NCBI GenBank assembly: GCA_963626805.1
Contig: CAVFXS010000063.1
Location: 19,545-83,544, forward strand
Source: CAG-632 sp963626805
GTDB lineage: Bacteria > Bacillota > Clostridia > Lachnospirales > Lachnospiraceae
Direction: 5' to 3'
Length of the DNA: 64,000 nucleotides
Shown here: positions 42,998 to 53,136 of the stretch, one piece after another
Layout: each line of letters opens with the position of its first letter
Position numbering within the stretch: position 1 is the stretch's first letter
Notes under the pieces: model-generated
Database searches by the model: none
The model's input: only the letters and a program-made list of their open reading frames with translations
Told to the model about the DNA's origin: nothing
Position numbers and translations under genes: made by a program

Positions 42998-45900
42998 ATG
43001 ATTGTGCCACGTTATTATGAAGATCTTCATATCCTGCATGAAAATACCATGCCGGCCAGAGCCTATTATGTACCGGCATCGGCTCGGATGGATGATCTGG
43101 TGGAGCACAGGGAGCAGTCAGACCGGCTGCAGCTGTTAAACGGTAACTGGAGATTCCGGTATTTTAAGAGCATTTATGATGTAAATGAAGAATTTTACAA
43201 CATGGAATATGATTGCTCCGGCTTTGATGAGATGGCAGTGCCGGGTACCTGGCAGATGGCAGGCTATGATACCCAGCAGTATACAAATATCCGGTATCCG
43301 TTTCCGTTTGATCCGCCGTATGTACCGCAGGATGTGCCGTGTGGGGCATATGTGCACACGTTTGATTATCAGCAGGAGGAGAAGGCACCGAAAGCATTCC
43401 TGAATTTTGAAGGAGTGGACAGCTGCTTCTATGTGTGGCTGAACGGTGTGTATGTAGGATACAGTCAGGTGGCACACGGAATGAGTGAGTTCGATGTGAC
43501 CGCACAGATCAGGGAGGGGCGGAATACCCTTGCCGTCCTGAATCTGAAGTGGTGCGATGGCTCGTATCTGGAGGATCAGGATAAGTTCCGGATGAGTGGT
43601 ATCTTCCGGGATGTTTATCTGCTGAAACGCCCGGTGCAGGCAATTCGCGATTACCATATCACAACAGAGATTGCCGGAGGTGCAGAGAAAACGGCAATCG
43701 TTCGATTGGAGCTGATAATGGATCAGGCTATGACAGAGCTGCCGGTAGAGATTCAGATCGAGGATGCATCCGGCAGAGTGGTAGCAGAGGGACAGCCGGA
43801 TACACATGGAGTTGCGGAACTGGAGATAACGGATCCGCAGCTCTGGAATACAGAGAATCCGTATCTGTATACCGTAATCCTCCGGACAGAGGCAGAGACG
43901 ATCACAGAACGGCTGGCATTACGGACGATCGAGATCAGGGACGGTGTGATCTGTCTGAACGGACAGAAGATAAAATTCCGGGGCGTGAACCGGCATGATT
44001 CGGATCCGTATACCGGACCGGTCGCGAATGTGGAACAGATTCGGACGGATTTAAGACTGATGAAGCAGCATAATCTGAATGCAATCCGCTCCAGTCATTA
44101 TCCGAATGCACCGTACTTCTATCAGATGTGTGAGCAATATGGATTTCTGGTAATTAACGAGGCTGATATTGAGGCGCACGGACCGTTTATGTTGTATCGG
44201 CAGGAGGATACGGAACCGAATCGGTTTCAACGCTGGAATGAGGAGATTGCGGATAACCCGATGTGGGAGGCTGCAATCCTCGACCGGGTACAGCAGATGG
44301 TAGAAAGAGATAAGAACCGGTTCTGCATTGTGATCTGGTCCATGGGAAATGAGAGTGCATATGGTTGTAATTTTGAGAAGGCACTGGCATGGACAAAGGC
44401 ATTCGATCCTTACCGGATCACGCAGTATGAGAGTGCAAGATATCGTAATGATAAGAAGACTTATAGCTATGAGAATCTGGATCTGTACAGTCGGATGTAT
44501 CCGGCATTATCGGAGATTCGGGAATATCTGGACCGGGGTGAAAGGAAGCCGTTTCTGCTGGTGGAATATTGTCACAGCATGGGGAACGGACCGGGGGATC
44601 TGGAGGACTATTTCCGGATGATTCAGTCAGATGACCGGATGTGCGGTGGTTTCGTGTGGGAATGGTGTGACCATGCGATTGCTGAAGGATACAGTGAGAA
44701 TGGAAAGGTCCGATATCTCTATGGCGGTGATCATGGTGAGAGCATCCATGACGGAAACTTCTGCGTGGACGGTCTGGTATATCCGGATCGGCGGCCGCAT
44801 ACCGGGCTGTTGGAATATAAGAATGTCTATCGTCCGGCAAGAGTTGTCACATATGAGCAGGAAAGTGGCAGACTGGTACTGCACAACTATATGGATTTTG
44901 ATAATCTGGAGGATTATGCAGAGATAGTGTATGAGGTGACACTGGACGGAGTCGTGGTTCAGGAAGGACAGCTGGAAAAGGTATCCGTTGCACCGCATCA
45001 GGACGGCCAGACGCAGTTAAAGCCGGAGGTGCCACAGGCAGGGCAGGTGTATCTGAGGCTGATTTATCGCTTAAAGAAGCAGATTCCATTTATGGAGCCG
45101 AAGCAGATTCTGGGCTTTGATGAAATCCGGCTACAGAATGCGGATGACAGGAATCAGAGAGCGGAGAGACGAATAGCAGAACTGAATCAGAAAGCATCGG
45201 AGATAAATGTTCGAGAAAACGACCGTGCCATTGTGCTGGAATCAGATGCTTTCACATATGAAATCGATAAGCGAACCGGTATGTTTACGCAGCTGCAGGT
45301 GGGCGGCAGAGATTGTCTGACACATCCGATGGAGCTTAATATCTGGCGGGCACCGACAGACAATGACATGTACAGAAAGGTAATCTGGAGAAAGGCACAT
45401 TATCATGAGGCGGCAGCCCGGGCATATCAGACGGAGATCCGGCGGGAAGAAGAAAATATCCTTGTTCGCAGCACGGCAGCCATCGTAGCACCGACGGTAC
45501 AGCGGATCATGGATGTGGAGATTATATGGGAAATTACGCCGGATGGAAAGATCCATGCACACATTATCGGAAGTAAGAATCCGGAATTTCCGGAGCTGCC
45601 ACGATTCGGTGTGCGGCTGTTCCTGAATAAGTATGCAGACCGGGGGGCTTACTACGGTATGGGGCCGCAGGAGAGCTATTGTGATAAGCATCAGGGTGCC
45701 GGCCATGGCTGGTATCAGGCAAGCGTAGAAGAAATGCATGAGGATTATATCCGGCCGCAGGAAAATGGCAGTCATTATGACTGTGATTACGTGGAGGTTA
45801 CAGACGGACAGTCCGGACTGGCGGTGACAGGCAGGGCATTTTCCGTAAATGTTTCACCATATACACAGGAAGAGCTGGAGCGGACAGCCCATAACTATGA

Positions 45901-46060
45901 GCTGACAGAGGCAGACAGTACCATACTCTGTCTGGACTATGCATTAAACGGAATCGGTTCAAACAGCTGTGGTCCGGAGGTGGCAGAGCCATACCGGCTG
46001 GATGGAGAGAATATCGATTTTCGGTTTACATTGGTTCCGTTTAATCGGGAAAGGAGATGA
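42998..46060 (+). CDS. lacZ: GH2 beta-galactosidase (LacZ type)
   Basis: A 1020-residue cytosolic enzyme with no signal peptide, close in length to E. coli LacZ. Domains in order: jelly-roll sugar-binding (about 45-215), two Ig-like domains flanking the TIM barrel (about 310-600), and the C-terminal Bgal_small domain (about 750-1015). Acid/base Glu452 lies in MGNESAYG and nucleophile Glu523 in LVEYCHSMGNG. It hydrolyses lactose or other beta-galactosides and feeds the galK-galE-galT genes behind it. The ATG has GGGAGGAATT upstream; the stop overlaps galK by 4 nt. Confidence 0.96.
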   Translation: MIVPRYYEDLHILHENTMPARAYYVPASARMDDLVEHREQSDRLQLLNGNWRFRYFKSIYDVNEEFYNMEYDCSGFDEMAVPGTWQMAGYDTQQYTNIRYPFPFDPPYVPQDVPCGAYVHTFDYQQEEKAPKAFLNFEGVDSCFYVWLNGVYVGYSQVAHGMSEFDVTAQIREGRNTLAVLNLKWCDGSYLEDQDKFRMSGIFRDVYLLKRPVQAIRDYHITTEIAGGAEKTAIVRLELIMDQAMTELPVEIQIEDASGRVVAEGQPDTHGVAELEITDPQLWNTENPYLYTVILRTEAETITERLALRTIEIRDGVICLNGQKIKFRGVNRHDSDPYTGPVANVEQIRTDLRLMKQHNLNAIRSSHYPNAPYFYQMCEQYGFLVINEADIEAHGPFMLYRQEDTEPNRFQRWNEEIADNPMWEAAILDRVQQMVERDKNRFCIVIWSMGNESAYGCNFEKALAWTKAFDPYRITQYESARYRNDKKTYSYENLDLYSRMYPALSEIREYLDRGERKPFLLVEYCHSMGNGPGDLEDYFRMIQSDDRMCGGFVWEWCDHAIAEGYSENGKVRYLYGGDHGESIHDGNFCVDGLVYPDRRPHTGLLEYKNVYRPARVVTYEQESGRLVLHNYMDFDNLEDYAEIVYEVTLDGVVVQEGQLEKVSVAPHQDGQTQLKPEVPQAGQVYLRLIYRLKKQIPFMEPKQILGFDEIRLQNADDRNQRAERRIAELNQKASEINVRENDRAIVLESDAFTYEIDKRTGMFTQLQVGGRDCLTHPMELNIWRAPTDNDMYRKVIWRKAHYHEAAARAYQTEIRREEENILVRSTAAIVAPTVQRIMDVEIIWEITPDGKIHAHIIGSKNPEFPELPRFGVRLFLNKYADRGAYYGMGPQESYCDKHQGAGHGWYQASVEEMHEDYIRPQENGSHYDCDYVEVTDGQSGLAVTGRAFSVNVSPYTQEELERTAHNYELTEADSTILCLDYALNGIGSNSCGPEVAEPYRLDGENIDFRFTLVPFNRERR

Positions 46061-47343
46061 AAGAATTGAGAACAGAAGCAGTGATTCAGGCAATTGAGAA
46101 CGGAGAGTATGATGAGCGATTCTCGGAGATTTATATGGATGCGACCCGGAGTGTACGGCAGAAAGAACGCTATATCAGAGCGGTAAAAGAATATGTCGGG
46201 CAGTTTGGAACCGGTGAGGTAGCAATATTCAGTGCACCCGGCAGAAGTGAGATCGGAGGAAATCATACTGATCATCAGCATGGGGAGGTTCTGGCGGCAT
46301 CCATGAATCCGGATGCGATCGCAGTTGCAGAGAAGACGGCTGAACCGGTGGTAAGACTGGTATCCGACGGATGCGGGCAGATCATAATCTCGCTGAATGA
46401 TTTACAGAAGCGGAATGAGGAGGAAGGTACTACAGAAGCTCTGATCCGGGGTGTGCTGGCCGGTGTAGAAAAGAACGGATACCGGATCGGCGGATTTCGG
46501 ACATTTGTAACCAGTGATGTACTGATCGGAGCAGGCCTGTCATCTTCTGCAGCATTTGAGACATTGATTGGTACGATCGTATCGCATCTGTATAATGAAG
46601 GAAAGATTACGGCAATGGAAATTGCGCAGATCGGACAGTATGCGGAGAATGTGTATTTCGGCAAGCCATGCGGACTGATGGATCAGATGGCATGCTCGGT
46701 CGGGAGTCTGGTACACATCCGGTTCGCAGATCCGGAGCATCCACAGGTAGAACGACTGGAGCTGGATCTGGCAGCACAGGGATACAGTCTGTGTATCACG
46801 GATACCAGAGGTTCTCATGCAGATCTGACACCGGACTATGCAGCGATTCCGACAGAAATGGAGCAGGCAGCAGAGTGTCTTGGCAGAGAGGTACTCGGTC
46901 AGACGACCAAAGAGGAGGTGCTTGCTCATCTGACGGAGATCCGACAGAAGGCAGGCGACCGGGCAGCACTTCGTGCCCTGCATTATGTTTGTGAGAATGA
47001 ACGAGTGAAGCAGGAGACGGAGGCATTGAAGCAGAATCAGTTTGCGGAGTTTCTGCGACTGGTAAAGGAGTCCGGAGATTCTTCTTATAAATATTTGCAG
47101 AATGTATTTACCTGCCATGATGTGACACACCAGAATGTGTCGGTGGCACTGGCAGTCAGTGATATCGTGCTTGGGAGAACGGGTGCGAGCCGGGTTCATG
47201 GCGGTGGATTTGCAGGTACGATTCAGGCGTTTGTGCCGACAGATATAGTTACCCGGTATCAGGCAGAGATGGAGCGGGTGTTTGGAATAGGAGCCTGCAC
47301 GCAGCTGATGATTCGAAAGTACGGAGGCATCCGGGTGATGTAG
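46057..47343 (+). CDS. galK: Galactokinase
   Basis: A 428-residue GHMP kinase that phosphorylates galactose at C1. The galactose signature is APGRSEIGGNHTDHQHG (near residue 65), the ATP loop is VLIGAGLSSSAAFE, and the C-terminal motif is RVHGGGFAGTIQAFV. The start overlaps the lacZ stop (ATGA), showing translational coupling. It has about 40 more residues than E. coli GalK, mostly at the N-terminus. Confidence 0.95.
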   Translation: MKELRTEAVIQAIENGEYDERFSEIYMDATRSVRQKERYIRAVKEYVGQFGTGEVAIFSAPGRSEIGGNHTDHQHGEVLAASMNPDAIAVAEKTAEPVVRLVSDGCGQIIISLNDLQKRNEEEGTTEALIRGVLAGVEKNGYRIGGFRTFVTSDVLIGAGLSSSAAFETLIGTIVSHLYNEGKITAMEIAQIGQYAENVYFGKPCGLMDQMACSVGSLVHIRFADPEHPQVERLELDLAAQGYSLCITDTRGSHADLTPDYAAIPTEMEQAAECLGREVLGQTTKEEVLAHLTEIRQKAGDRAALRALHYVCENERVKQETEALKQNQFAEFLRLVKESGDSSYKYLQNVFTCHDVTHQNVSVALAVSDIVLGRTGASRVHGGGFAGTIQAFVPTDIVTRYQAEMERVFGIGACTQLMIRKYGGIRVM

Positions 47344-47428
47344 ATTTGTCTATAGCGAATGGACACAGCATCGAATGATCGGTTCGAAGGCTGGATTAGG
47401 ATTGGAACGGTATAAAGGAGGAAGGAAT

Positions 47429-48424
47429 ATGAGCAGTATTTTAGTATTAGGCGGTGCAGGATATATTGGTTCGCATACGGTATATGAGCTGATTGCGGCA
47501 GGAGAACAGGTGGTAGTTGCAGACAATTTGCAGACCGGATTCCGGGAGGCAGTTCATCCGGCGGCAAAGTTTTATCAGGGGGATATCCGGGATCGTGCAT
47601 TTTTGGACTCGATATTTGAGCAGGAGGAGATCGACGGAGTGATTCATTTCGCAGCGAATTCCCAGGTGGGCGAAAGTATGATAAATCCGCTGAAATATTA
47701 TAACAACAACCTGTGCGGGACAGAGGTGCTTCTGGAAAGCATGGTAGCACACAGGATTGACAAGATCGTCTTTTCTTCGACTGCAGCCACTTATGGAGAG
47801 CCGGAACGGATTCCGATTCTGGAAACGGACCGCACTCTGCCGACGAACTGCTACGGAGAGACCAAGCTTTCCATGGAGAAAATGTTCCACTGGACGGCAC
47901 AGGCACATAATCTGCGGTATGTATCCCTGCGGTATTTCAATGCCTGTGGAGCGCATCCGAACGGGCAGATCGGAGAAGCACATGAGCCGGAGACACATCT
48001 GATTCCGTTAATCCTGCAGGTGCCGAATCATAAGCGGGACTATATATCCATATTTGGTACGGATTATGAGACAAAGGACGGTACCTGCGTCAGAGATTAT
48101 ATCCACGTAAACGATCTGGCACAGGCACATATTCTTGCCATGAAGTATCTGCGCGACGGCAATGAGAGTGATATTTTTAATCTGGGAAACGGTGTCGGAT
48201 TTACAGTGAAGGAAGTGATCGAGGTAGCGAGAACTGTGACCGGGCATCCGATTCCGGCTAAGGTGGAGCCGAGACGTGCCGGAGATCCTTCGACCCTGAT
48301 CGCTTCCAGCGAGAAGGCGAAAAAGATCCTCGGCTGGAAGCCGCAGTATGATGATCTGGAGACGATCATTTCAACGGCATGGAACTGGCACAGCCATCAT
48401 CCGAACGGATATCAGACCGTGTAA
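47429..48424 (+). CDS. galE: UDP-glucose 4-epimerase
   Basis: A 331-residue short-chain dehydrogenase/reductase-type enzyme interconverting UDP-galactose and UDP-glucose. The NAD site GGAGYIGSH is at residues 8-16, the catalytic Ser is in FSSTAATYGEPERIP and the Tyr/Lys pair is in NCYGETKLSMEK. ATG 47429 has AAAGGAGGAAGG upstream, so the frame running back to 47375 is not used. An 85-bp gap separates it from galK without a clear terminator. Confidence 0.95.
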   Translation: MSSILVLGGAGYIGSHTVYELIAAGEQVVVADNLQTGFREAVHPAAKFYQGDIRDRAFLDSIFEQEEIDGVIHFAANSQVGESMINPLKYYNNNLCGTEVLLESMVAHRIDKIVFSSTAATYGEPERIPILETDRTLPTNCYGETKLSMEKMFHWTAQAHNLRYVSLRYFNACGAHPNGQIGEAHEPETHLIPLILQVPNHKRDYISIFGTDYETKDGTCVRDYIHVNDLAQAHILAMKYLRDGNESDIFNLGNGVGFTVKEVIEVARTVTGHPIPAKVEPRRAGDPSTLIASSEKAKKILGWKPQYDDLETIISTAWNWHSHHPNGYQTV

Positions 48425-48437
48425 GGGAGGGATCAGA

Positions 48438-49928
48438 ATGATAAATGTATGGATCCGTGAACTGGTAGCGCATGGCCTGAAAAGTGGGCTAGTAGTACCG
48501 GAGGATAAAATATATGTGACGAATTCCATTCTGGAATTATTGGAAATCAATGATTATTCGGAACCGGAACAACCGGCAGCACCGAGAGCCCTGCATGAGA
48601 TTCTTGAGGATCTGACCGGTTATGCGAGAGAGCAGGGAATCCTTGAGGATGACACGATTACGGTCAAAGATCTATTCGACACAAAGCTGATGGGAAGACT
48701 GACGCCGCCACCATCTGTTGTGAGGGGACGGTTTACAGAGGCCTATGCGGTATCACCGAAAGCGGCAACCGATTACTACTACCGGTTCAGTCAGGCAACG
48801 AACTACATCCGGACAGACCGGATTGCAAAGGATGAGAGCTGGGTGACGGATACGGAGTTCGGTCCTATGGATATTACGATCAATCTTTCCAAGCCGGAAA
48901 AGGATCCGCGGGATATTGCAAAAGCCGGTGCGGCAAAGAAATCCGGATATCCGAGCTGTCTGTTATGCAAGGAGAACGAGGGCTATGCCGGACATATCAC
49001 ACACCCGGCAAGACAGAACCACAGAATTATTCCGGTTACCTTACGGGGTGAGAGCTATTACCTGCAGTATTCGCCATATGTTTATTACAATGAGCATTGC
49101 ATTATTTTCAATGACAGGCATATTCCGATGATCATTGATAAGGGAACTTTCGGGAAATTACTGGACTTTGTTCGTCAGTTTCCGCACTACACGGCCGGTT
49201 CCAATGCAGATCTGCCGATCGTCGGAGGGTCGATCTTAAGTCATGATCATTTCCAGGGCGGTGGATATACCTTTGCAATGGCAAGGGCACCGTATGAGAG
49301 AGTGTTTCGCCTGAAGGATTATCCGGATGTGAAAGCAGGGACGGTAAAATGGCCGATGTCGGTCATCCGGTTGCAGGGCAGCAATGCAGATACTGTCACG
49401 GATGCGGCTGCTCATATTCTGGAGATATGGCGTGGCTACACGGATGCCGATGCATATATTTTCAGTGAGACAGATGGTATTCCGCATAATACGATCACAC
49501 CGATCGCCCGGATGCGGGGGGAGCTCTATGAGCTGGATCTGGTGCTTCGTAATAATATCACGACAGAGGAATGTCCGATGGGACTGTATCATCCGCATGC
49601 ACAGTATCATCATATTAAGAAAGAGAACATCGGTCTGATCGAGGTAATGGGGCTGGCGGTTCTTCCAGCCAGACTGCACAGGGAGCTTCAGCTGCTGGAG
49701 GATGCGATCCTGCATGATAAACCGATCCGGGAGAATCCGGAGATTGAGAAGCATGCAGACTGGGTAGAGGAATGGAGAGGTAAGTATAATATTACGGAGG
49801 AGAATATCCATTCTGTTTTGCAGGACGAGATCGGAAAGGTGTTTGTAAAGGTTCTGGAATGTGCAGGAGTATATAAGCGAACCGAGGAAGGCAATCAGGC
49901 ATTTGAACGATTTCTTGCCTGCCTGTAG
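48438..49928 (+). CDS. galT: Galactose-1-phosphate uridylyltransferase, class II
   Basis: A 496-residue class II GalT, the Firmicutes type, about 150 residues longer than E. coli GalT and only distantly related. Motifs include NHRIIPVTLRGESYYLQYSP, VGGSILSHDHFQGG with the His pair, and YHPHAQYHHIKKENIG. It transfers UMP from UDP-glucose to galactose-1-phosphate. The ATG 48438 has GGGAGGGATCAGA upstream and lies 13 bp after galE. Confidence 0.95.
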   Translation: MINVWIRELVAHGLKSGLVVPEDKIYVTNSILELLEINDYSEPEQPAAPRALHEILEDLTGYAREQGILEDDTITVKDLFDTKLMGRLTPPPSVVRGRFTEAYAVSPKAATDYYYRFSQATNYIRTDRIAKDESWVTDTEFGPMDITINLSKPEKDPRDIAKAGAAKKSGYPSCLLCKENEGYAGHITHPARQNHRIIPVTLRGESYYLQYSPYVYYNEHCIIFNDRHIPMIIDKGTFGKLLDFVRQFPHYTAGSNADLPIVGGSILSHDHFQGGGYTFAMARAPYERVFRLKDYPDVKAGTVKWPMSVIRLQGSNADTVTDAAAHILEIWRGYTDADAYIFSETDGIPHNTITPIARMRGELYELDLVLRNNITTEECPMGLYHPHAQYHHIKKENIGLIEVMGLAVLPARLHRELQLLEDAILHDKPIRENPEIEKHADWVEEWRGKYNITEENIHSVLQDEIGKVFVKVLECAGVYKRTEEGNQAFERFLACL

Positions 49929-49952
49929 GATGAAGTGATATATAGTAAGCAA

Positions 49953-50002
49953 AAGCTCCGGATGGAAGTGCCTCATGATAGAGGAACCCACATCCGGAGC
50001 TT
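49953..50002. terminator. Bidirectional terminator after galT
   Basis: AAGCTCCGGATG (49953-49964) pairs with CATCCGGAGCTT (49991-50002), 12 bp, with T-rich flanks on both strands. It ends the gal operon and, on the other strand, the gene at 50070. Confidence 0.85.
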
Positions 50003-50069
50003 CTTTGTTATTTGACAATTGCCGCTTGACGCTTGTCTGTTTCGTTTGTATTATCTGCTTTCGTTTGTA

Positions 50070-50678
50070 TTATTCTGTCTCGGTGCCTTTAGCCCATTCA
50101 TCCAGCTTCTTCATGGTAGCATCGTAGGTCTTCTGAGAAATCTCAGGAAGCTCTCCGCCCCACAGCTTTTTAGCTTCTTCAAAGCCCTTCTCGATCGCAC
50201 TTCTCATGGATTCAATCTTGCTGCTGTCACCACCGGTTAAAGCTTTCGCAAAATCAACTAAGCGATCAGAGGTCTGGTTCACACCCCAGTATCCGTCATC
50301 TGCAATATCTGCCTGTGCCTGTGCAGCTGTCTCAGCATCAACTGTAAAGTTACCGGTACGGATTGCATTCCAGAATGAGGAATCGTTCAAAAGATCTTCA
50401 TTGGAAGAGTTTGCCCATGCAAAGGTCTGTCCCTGTTTGGTAATGACCTTTTCAACCAGGCTCTTTAAAGAGTTCAGTCTGGACTCCTGATCAGCCTTTA
50501 ACTGAGCAATAATCGCAGCGCGGTCGGTAGGCTTTGCCTTGTCGGAGCTGGTTGCGGTGCTCTTCTCATAAACTGCAGCAGTATCATCTGTCTTAGCGGC
50601 TGCAGTATTGGCAGCTGTGGCAGCTGTCTTGTCAGCGGTAGCTGGTGTATAAGTAGTATTGGATACACCTTGAATCAT
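50070..50678 (-). CDS. Uncharacterised protein under a sigma-28-type promoter, probable flagellar-regulon member
   Basis: A 202-residue soluble protein with no signal peptide. The first 50 residues are Ala/Thr-rich and probably disordered. The rest is helical, with the conserved-looking blocks DDGYWGVNQTSDRLVDFAKA and IEKGFEEAKKLWGGELP followed by ISQKTYDATMKKLDEW. I do not recognise an enzymatic function; similar proteins are found near motility genes in other bacteria as far as I recall. ATG 50678 has AAGGAGGG upstream at 10 nt; the GTG at 50687 is too close to that box. The promoter pattern is the main evidence for a motility link. Confidence 0.72.
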   Translation of the reverse strand: MIQGVSNTTYTPATADKTAATAANTAAAKTDDTAAVYEKSTATSSDKAKPTDRAAIIAQLKADQESRLNSLKSLVEKVITKQGQTFAWANSSNEDLLNDSSFWNAIRTGNFTVDAETAAQAQADIADDGYWGVNQTSDRLVDFAKALTGGDSSKIESMRSAIEKGFEEAKKLWGGELPEISQKTYDATMKKLDEWAKGTETE

Positions 50679-50754
50679 GATTATCACCCTCCTTGGTTTG
50701 TCTTATCTGCAAAAAGCAGTTGTTATGGCATCCTGCCAACTTCATTTTACCTAT

Positions 50755-50782
50755 TTATCGGCAAAAATGGAAGAAAAATTTA
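50755..50782 (-). promoter_or_regulatory. Sigma-28 (SigD/FliA)-like promoter
   Basis: On the minus strand, TAAA (50782-50779), 16 bp, GCCGATAA (50762-50755). This is a full match to the TAAA-N15/16-GCCGATAA pattern of late flagellar genes, 77 bp before the start codon. Confidence 0.7.
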
Positions 50783-50832
50783 TAAAAACTTCATTAAAAA
50801 ATCACGTTAATTCGTGCAAATTAAATCGCATA

Positions 50833-50841
50833 TGCTATACT
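50833..50841 (+). promoter_or_regulatory. Extended -10 promoter of the two-component system
   Basis: TGCTATACT, an extended -10 element, lies 70 bp before the kinase start in an AT-rich region. No good -35 box is present, as is common with extended -10 promoters. Confidence 0.5.
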
Positions 50842-50911
50842 CTTGAACAGAAGAAAATGCAATAAGAGATAGAAAACCGGGAAGATTGCAGGAAGAAAGG
50901 AGGCAGACGGC

Positions 50912-52390
50912 TTGAAAATCGCAGATAAAATAAAAATGCTTGTGATTCCGCTGGTGCTGATTCCGTTTATCATTATATTGTTTGGTTGTTTTGTATTCGG
51001 ACGGATATATCTGAAGACGACATATGGAATCGGCGGAAATATGCTGATCGAGTCTTATGCCAATTCGCCGCTTACGGTCAATCGTGTCACAGAAGCCCTG
51101 ATCGAGGATGTATATAAGAATCCGGACCAGCTATTGAACAAAGAGTATCTGGACGATCTGAACAGTAAGCTGGAGGAGAATAATTCGTTTCTGCTGGTAA
51201 GGATCGGAGATGAGATCAGTTATCAGGGCAGTGATGACATTTCCGGCATTAAGGATCTGCTTCCGAAATACGGTGACAATAATCAGATCGAGGGTGGTCT
51301 GTTTGTAGATGCGGACAAGCCGATGTATCTCCGGCAGAAGGATGTGACGCTGAGTAACGGACAGACAGGGACCTTGTTTGTTATCACGTATTTGGACAGC
51401 CTGGAGACCGGTATGCGGAAGATCATGGTTCAGCTGATGATTATGGTCACAGCGGTACTGCTTTTAGTCAACGGATTTATTTCCCTTTATATATACTGGA
51501 TATTCTTAAGACCGCTCCGGCTGCTTCAGGAGGGAACCGAGCGGATCAAGGAGGGCAATCTGGAAGAGGACGTAGAGATTCTTTCGGATGATGAGATCGG
51601 AGAGGTATGTCAGTCCTTTAATGAAATGCGGCTGAAGTTAAAGGAATCCGTGGATGACCGGATGCATTATGAGAAGGAGAACCGGGAGCTGATCAGTAAT
51701 ATTTCTCACGATCTGAAGACCCCGATCACAGCCATCAAGGGCTATGTTGAGGGTATCATGGACGGTGTGGCGGATACACCGGAGAAGATGTCGCGCTATA
51801 TACGGACGATTTATAATAAAGCAAATGAAATGGATGCTCTGATCAATGAGCTGTCTCTGTATACGAAGATTGATAATAATGCAATTCCGTATAATTTTGT
51901 AAAGATTAAGGTATCATCTTATTTTGATGATTGCATCGAGGATGTATCGGTAGATATGGAAGCGGCGGGAGTGACCTTTGAGTATGAAAATTTCTGCACA
52001 CTGGATACCCGTGTGGTTGCCGATCCGGAGCAGATCCGGCGGGTAATCGGTAATATCGTAACCAATGCGGTAAAATATAATTCCAAAGAGGAACGGAAGA
52101 TTCGGATCGAAGTAAAGCCATATGAGGATCAGTACATTTATATTGGAATCCGGGATAACGGTAACGGCATTTCGCAGGAGGATCTGCCGATGATCTTCAA
52201 GCGGATGTACCGGACAGATGCTTCCCGCAACTCATCGACCGGAGGAAGCGGTCTGGGACTGGCAATCGCCAAGCGGATCATTGAGGAGCATGGTGGTAAG
52301 ATCTGGGCAGAAAGTGAAGAAGGCAAGGGAACGCTGATCGCATTTACCCTGAAAAAATATGAGGAATCAGCAGATAAGGAGGAACTATGA
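50912..52390 (+). CDS. Membrane sensor histidine kinase
   Basis: A 492-residue kinase. Two membrane helices (about residues 12-32 and 168-195) enclose a 135-residue external sensor. A HAMP domain (FLRPLRLLQEGTERIKEGN) is followed by HisKA with His266 in ISHDLKTPITAIKGY, then HATPase with NAVKYNSKE, RDNGNGI and GGSGLGLAIA. The TTG start has AAGGAGG 8 nt upstream. It overlaps the response regulator gene by 4 nt. Signal unknown. Confidence 0.93.
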   Translation: MKIADKIKMLVIPLVLIPFIIILFGCFVFGRIYLKTTYGIGGNMLIESYANSPLTVNRVTEALIEDVYKNPDQLLNKEYLDDLNSKLEENNSFLLVRIGDEISYQGSDDISGIKDLLPKYGDNNQIEGGLFVDADKPMYLRQKDVTLSNGQTGTLFVITYLDSLETGMRKIMVQLMIMVTAVLLLVNGFISLYIYWIFLRPLRLLQEGTERIKEGNLEEDVEILSDDEIGEVCQSFNEMRLKLKESVDDRMHYEKENRELISNISHDLKTPITAIKGYVEGIMDGVADTPEKMSRYIRTIYNKANEMDALINELSLYTKIDNNAIPYNFVKIKVSSYFDDCIEDVSVDMEAAGVTFEYENFCTLDTRVVADPEQIRRVIGNIVTNAVKYNSKEERKIRIEVKPYEDQYIYIGIRDNGNGISQEDLPMIFKRMYRTDASRNSSTGGSGLGLAIAKRIIEEHGGKIWAESEEGKGTLIAFTLKKYEESADKEEL

Positions 52391-53079
52391 GTAAGGTATT
52401 GATTATTGAAGATGAACAGTCGATCGCAGCCCTGGAGAAGGATTATCTGGAGCTGTATGATTTTGAGGTGACGATTGAGAATGATGGACAGAAGGGTCTG
52501 GATCGGGCATTGCTGGAGAATTATGATATTGTGATCGTGGATCTGATGCTTCCGACCGTAGACGGATTCGAGATCTGTAAGCGGATCCGGGAGGTTAAGG
52601 ATATTCCGATCCTGGTCGTATCTGCGAAGAAGGAGGATATTGATAAGATCCGGGGACTGGAGCTTGGCGCAGACGATTATATCACAAAGCCATTCAGCCC
52701 AAGTGAGCTGGTGGCGCGTGTAAAGGCACATCTGTCACGGTATGAGCGGCTGAGAGGCAACGGTGGTGTACAGGAAAATGAGTTTATTGAGATCCGGGGA
52801 ATCAAGATCGATAAAACTGCCAGACGGGTGTTTGTCAATGGCGATGAAAAGATTCTGACCACTAAGGAGTTTGACCTCCTGACCTTCCTTGCAAGTAATC
52901 CGAATCATGTATTTACCAAGGAGGAGCTGTTCAAGGAGATCTGGAACATGGACTCCATCGGAGATATTGCAACGGTTACGGTGCATATTAAGAAGATCCG
53001 TGAGAAGATAGAGTTAAATACAGCCAAGCCACAGTATATCGAGACGATCTGGGGCGTTGGTTACAGATTTAAGGTATAA
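52387..53079 (+). CDS. OmpR/PhoB-family response regulator
   Basis: A 230-residue regulator. The receiver domain has acidic pair EDEQ at the start, phospho-acceptor Asp52 (VDLMLPTVDGFEI) and Lys in ITKPFSPSE. The C-terminal winged helix includes LTTKEFDLLTFLASNPNHVFTKEELF in the usual order, shown here only by its ends LTTKEF and FTKEEL, and VTVHIKKIREKI. Partner of the histidine kinase just upstream. Confidence 0.93.
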   Translation: MSKVLIIEDEQSIAALEKDYLELYDFEVTIENDGQKGLDRALLENYDIVIVDLMLPTVDGFEICKRIREVKDIPILVVSAKKEDIDKIRGLELGADDYITKPFSPSELVARVKAHLSRYERLRGNGGVQENEFIEIRGIKIDKTARRVFVNGDEKILTTKEFDLLTFLASNPNHVFTKEELFKEIWNMDSIGDIATVTVHIKKIREKIELNTAKPQYIETIWGVGYRFKV

Positions 53080-53136
53080 AGATCCACAGGAATGCCGAAA
53101 GGCTAATTTAAGAGTTAATGATAGAGGCAGGAGATT

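Noticed and set aside
45242..45775. 177-codon minus-strand frame inside lacZ
   Set aside because: Antisense to the Bgal_small domain; no motifs and no RBS.
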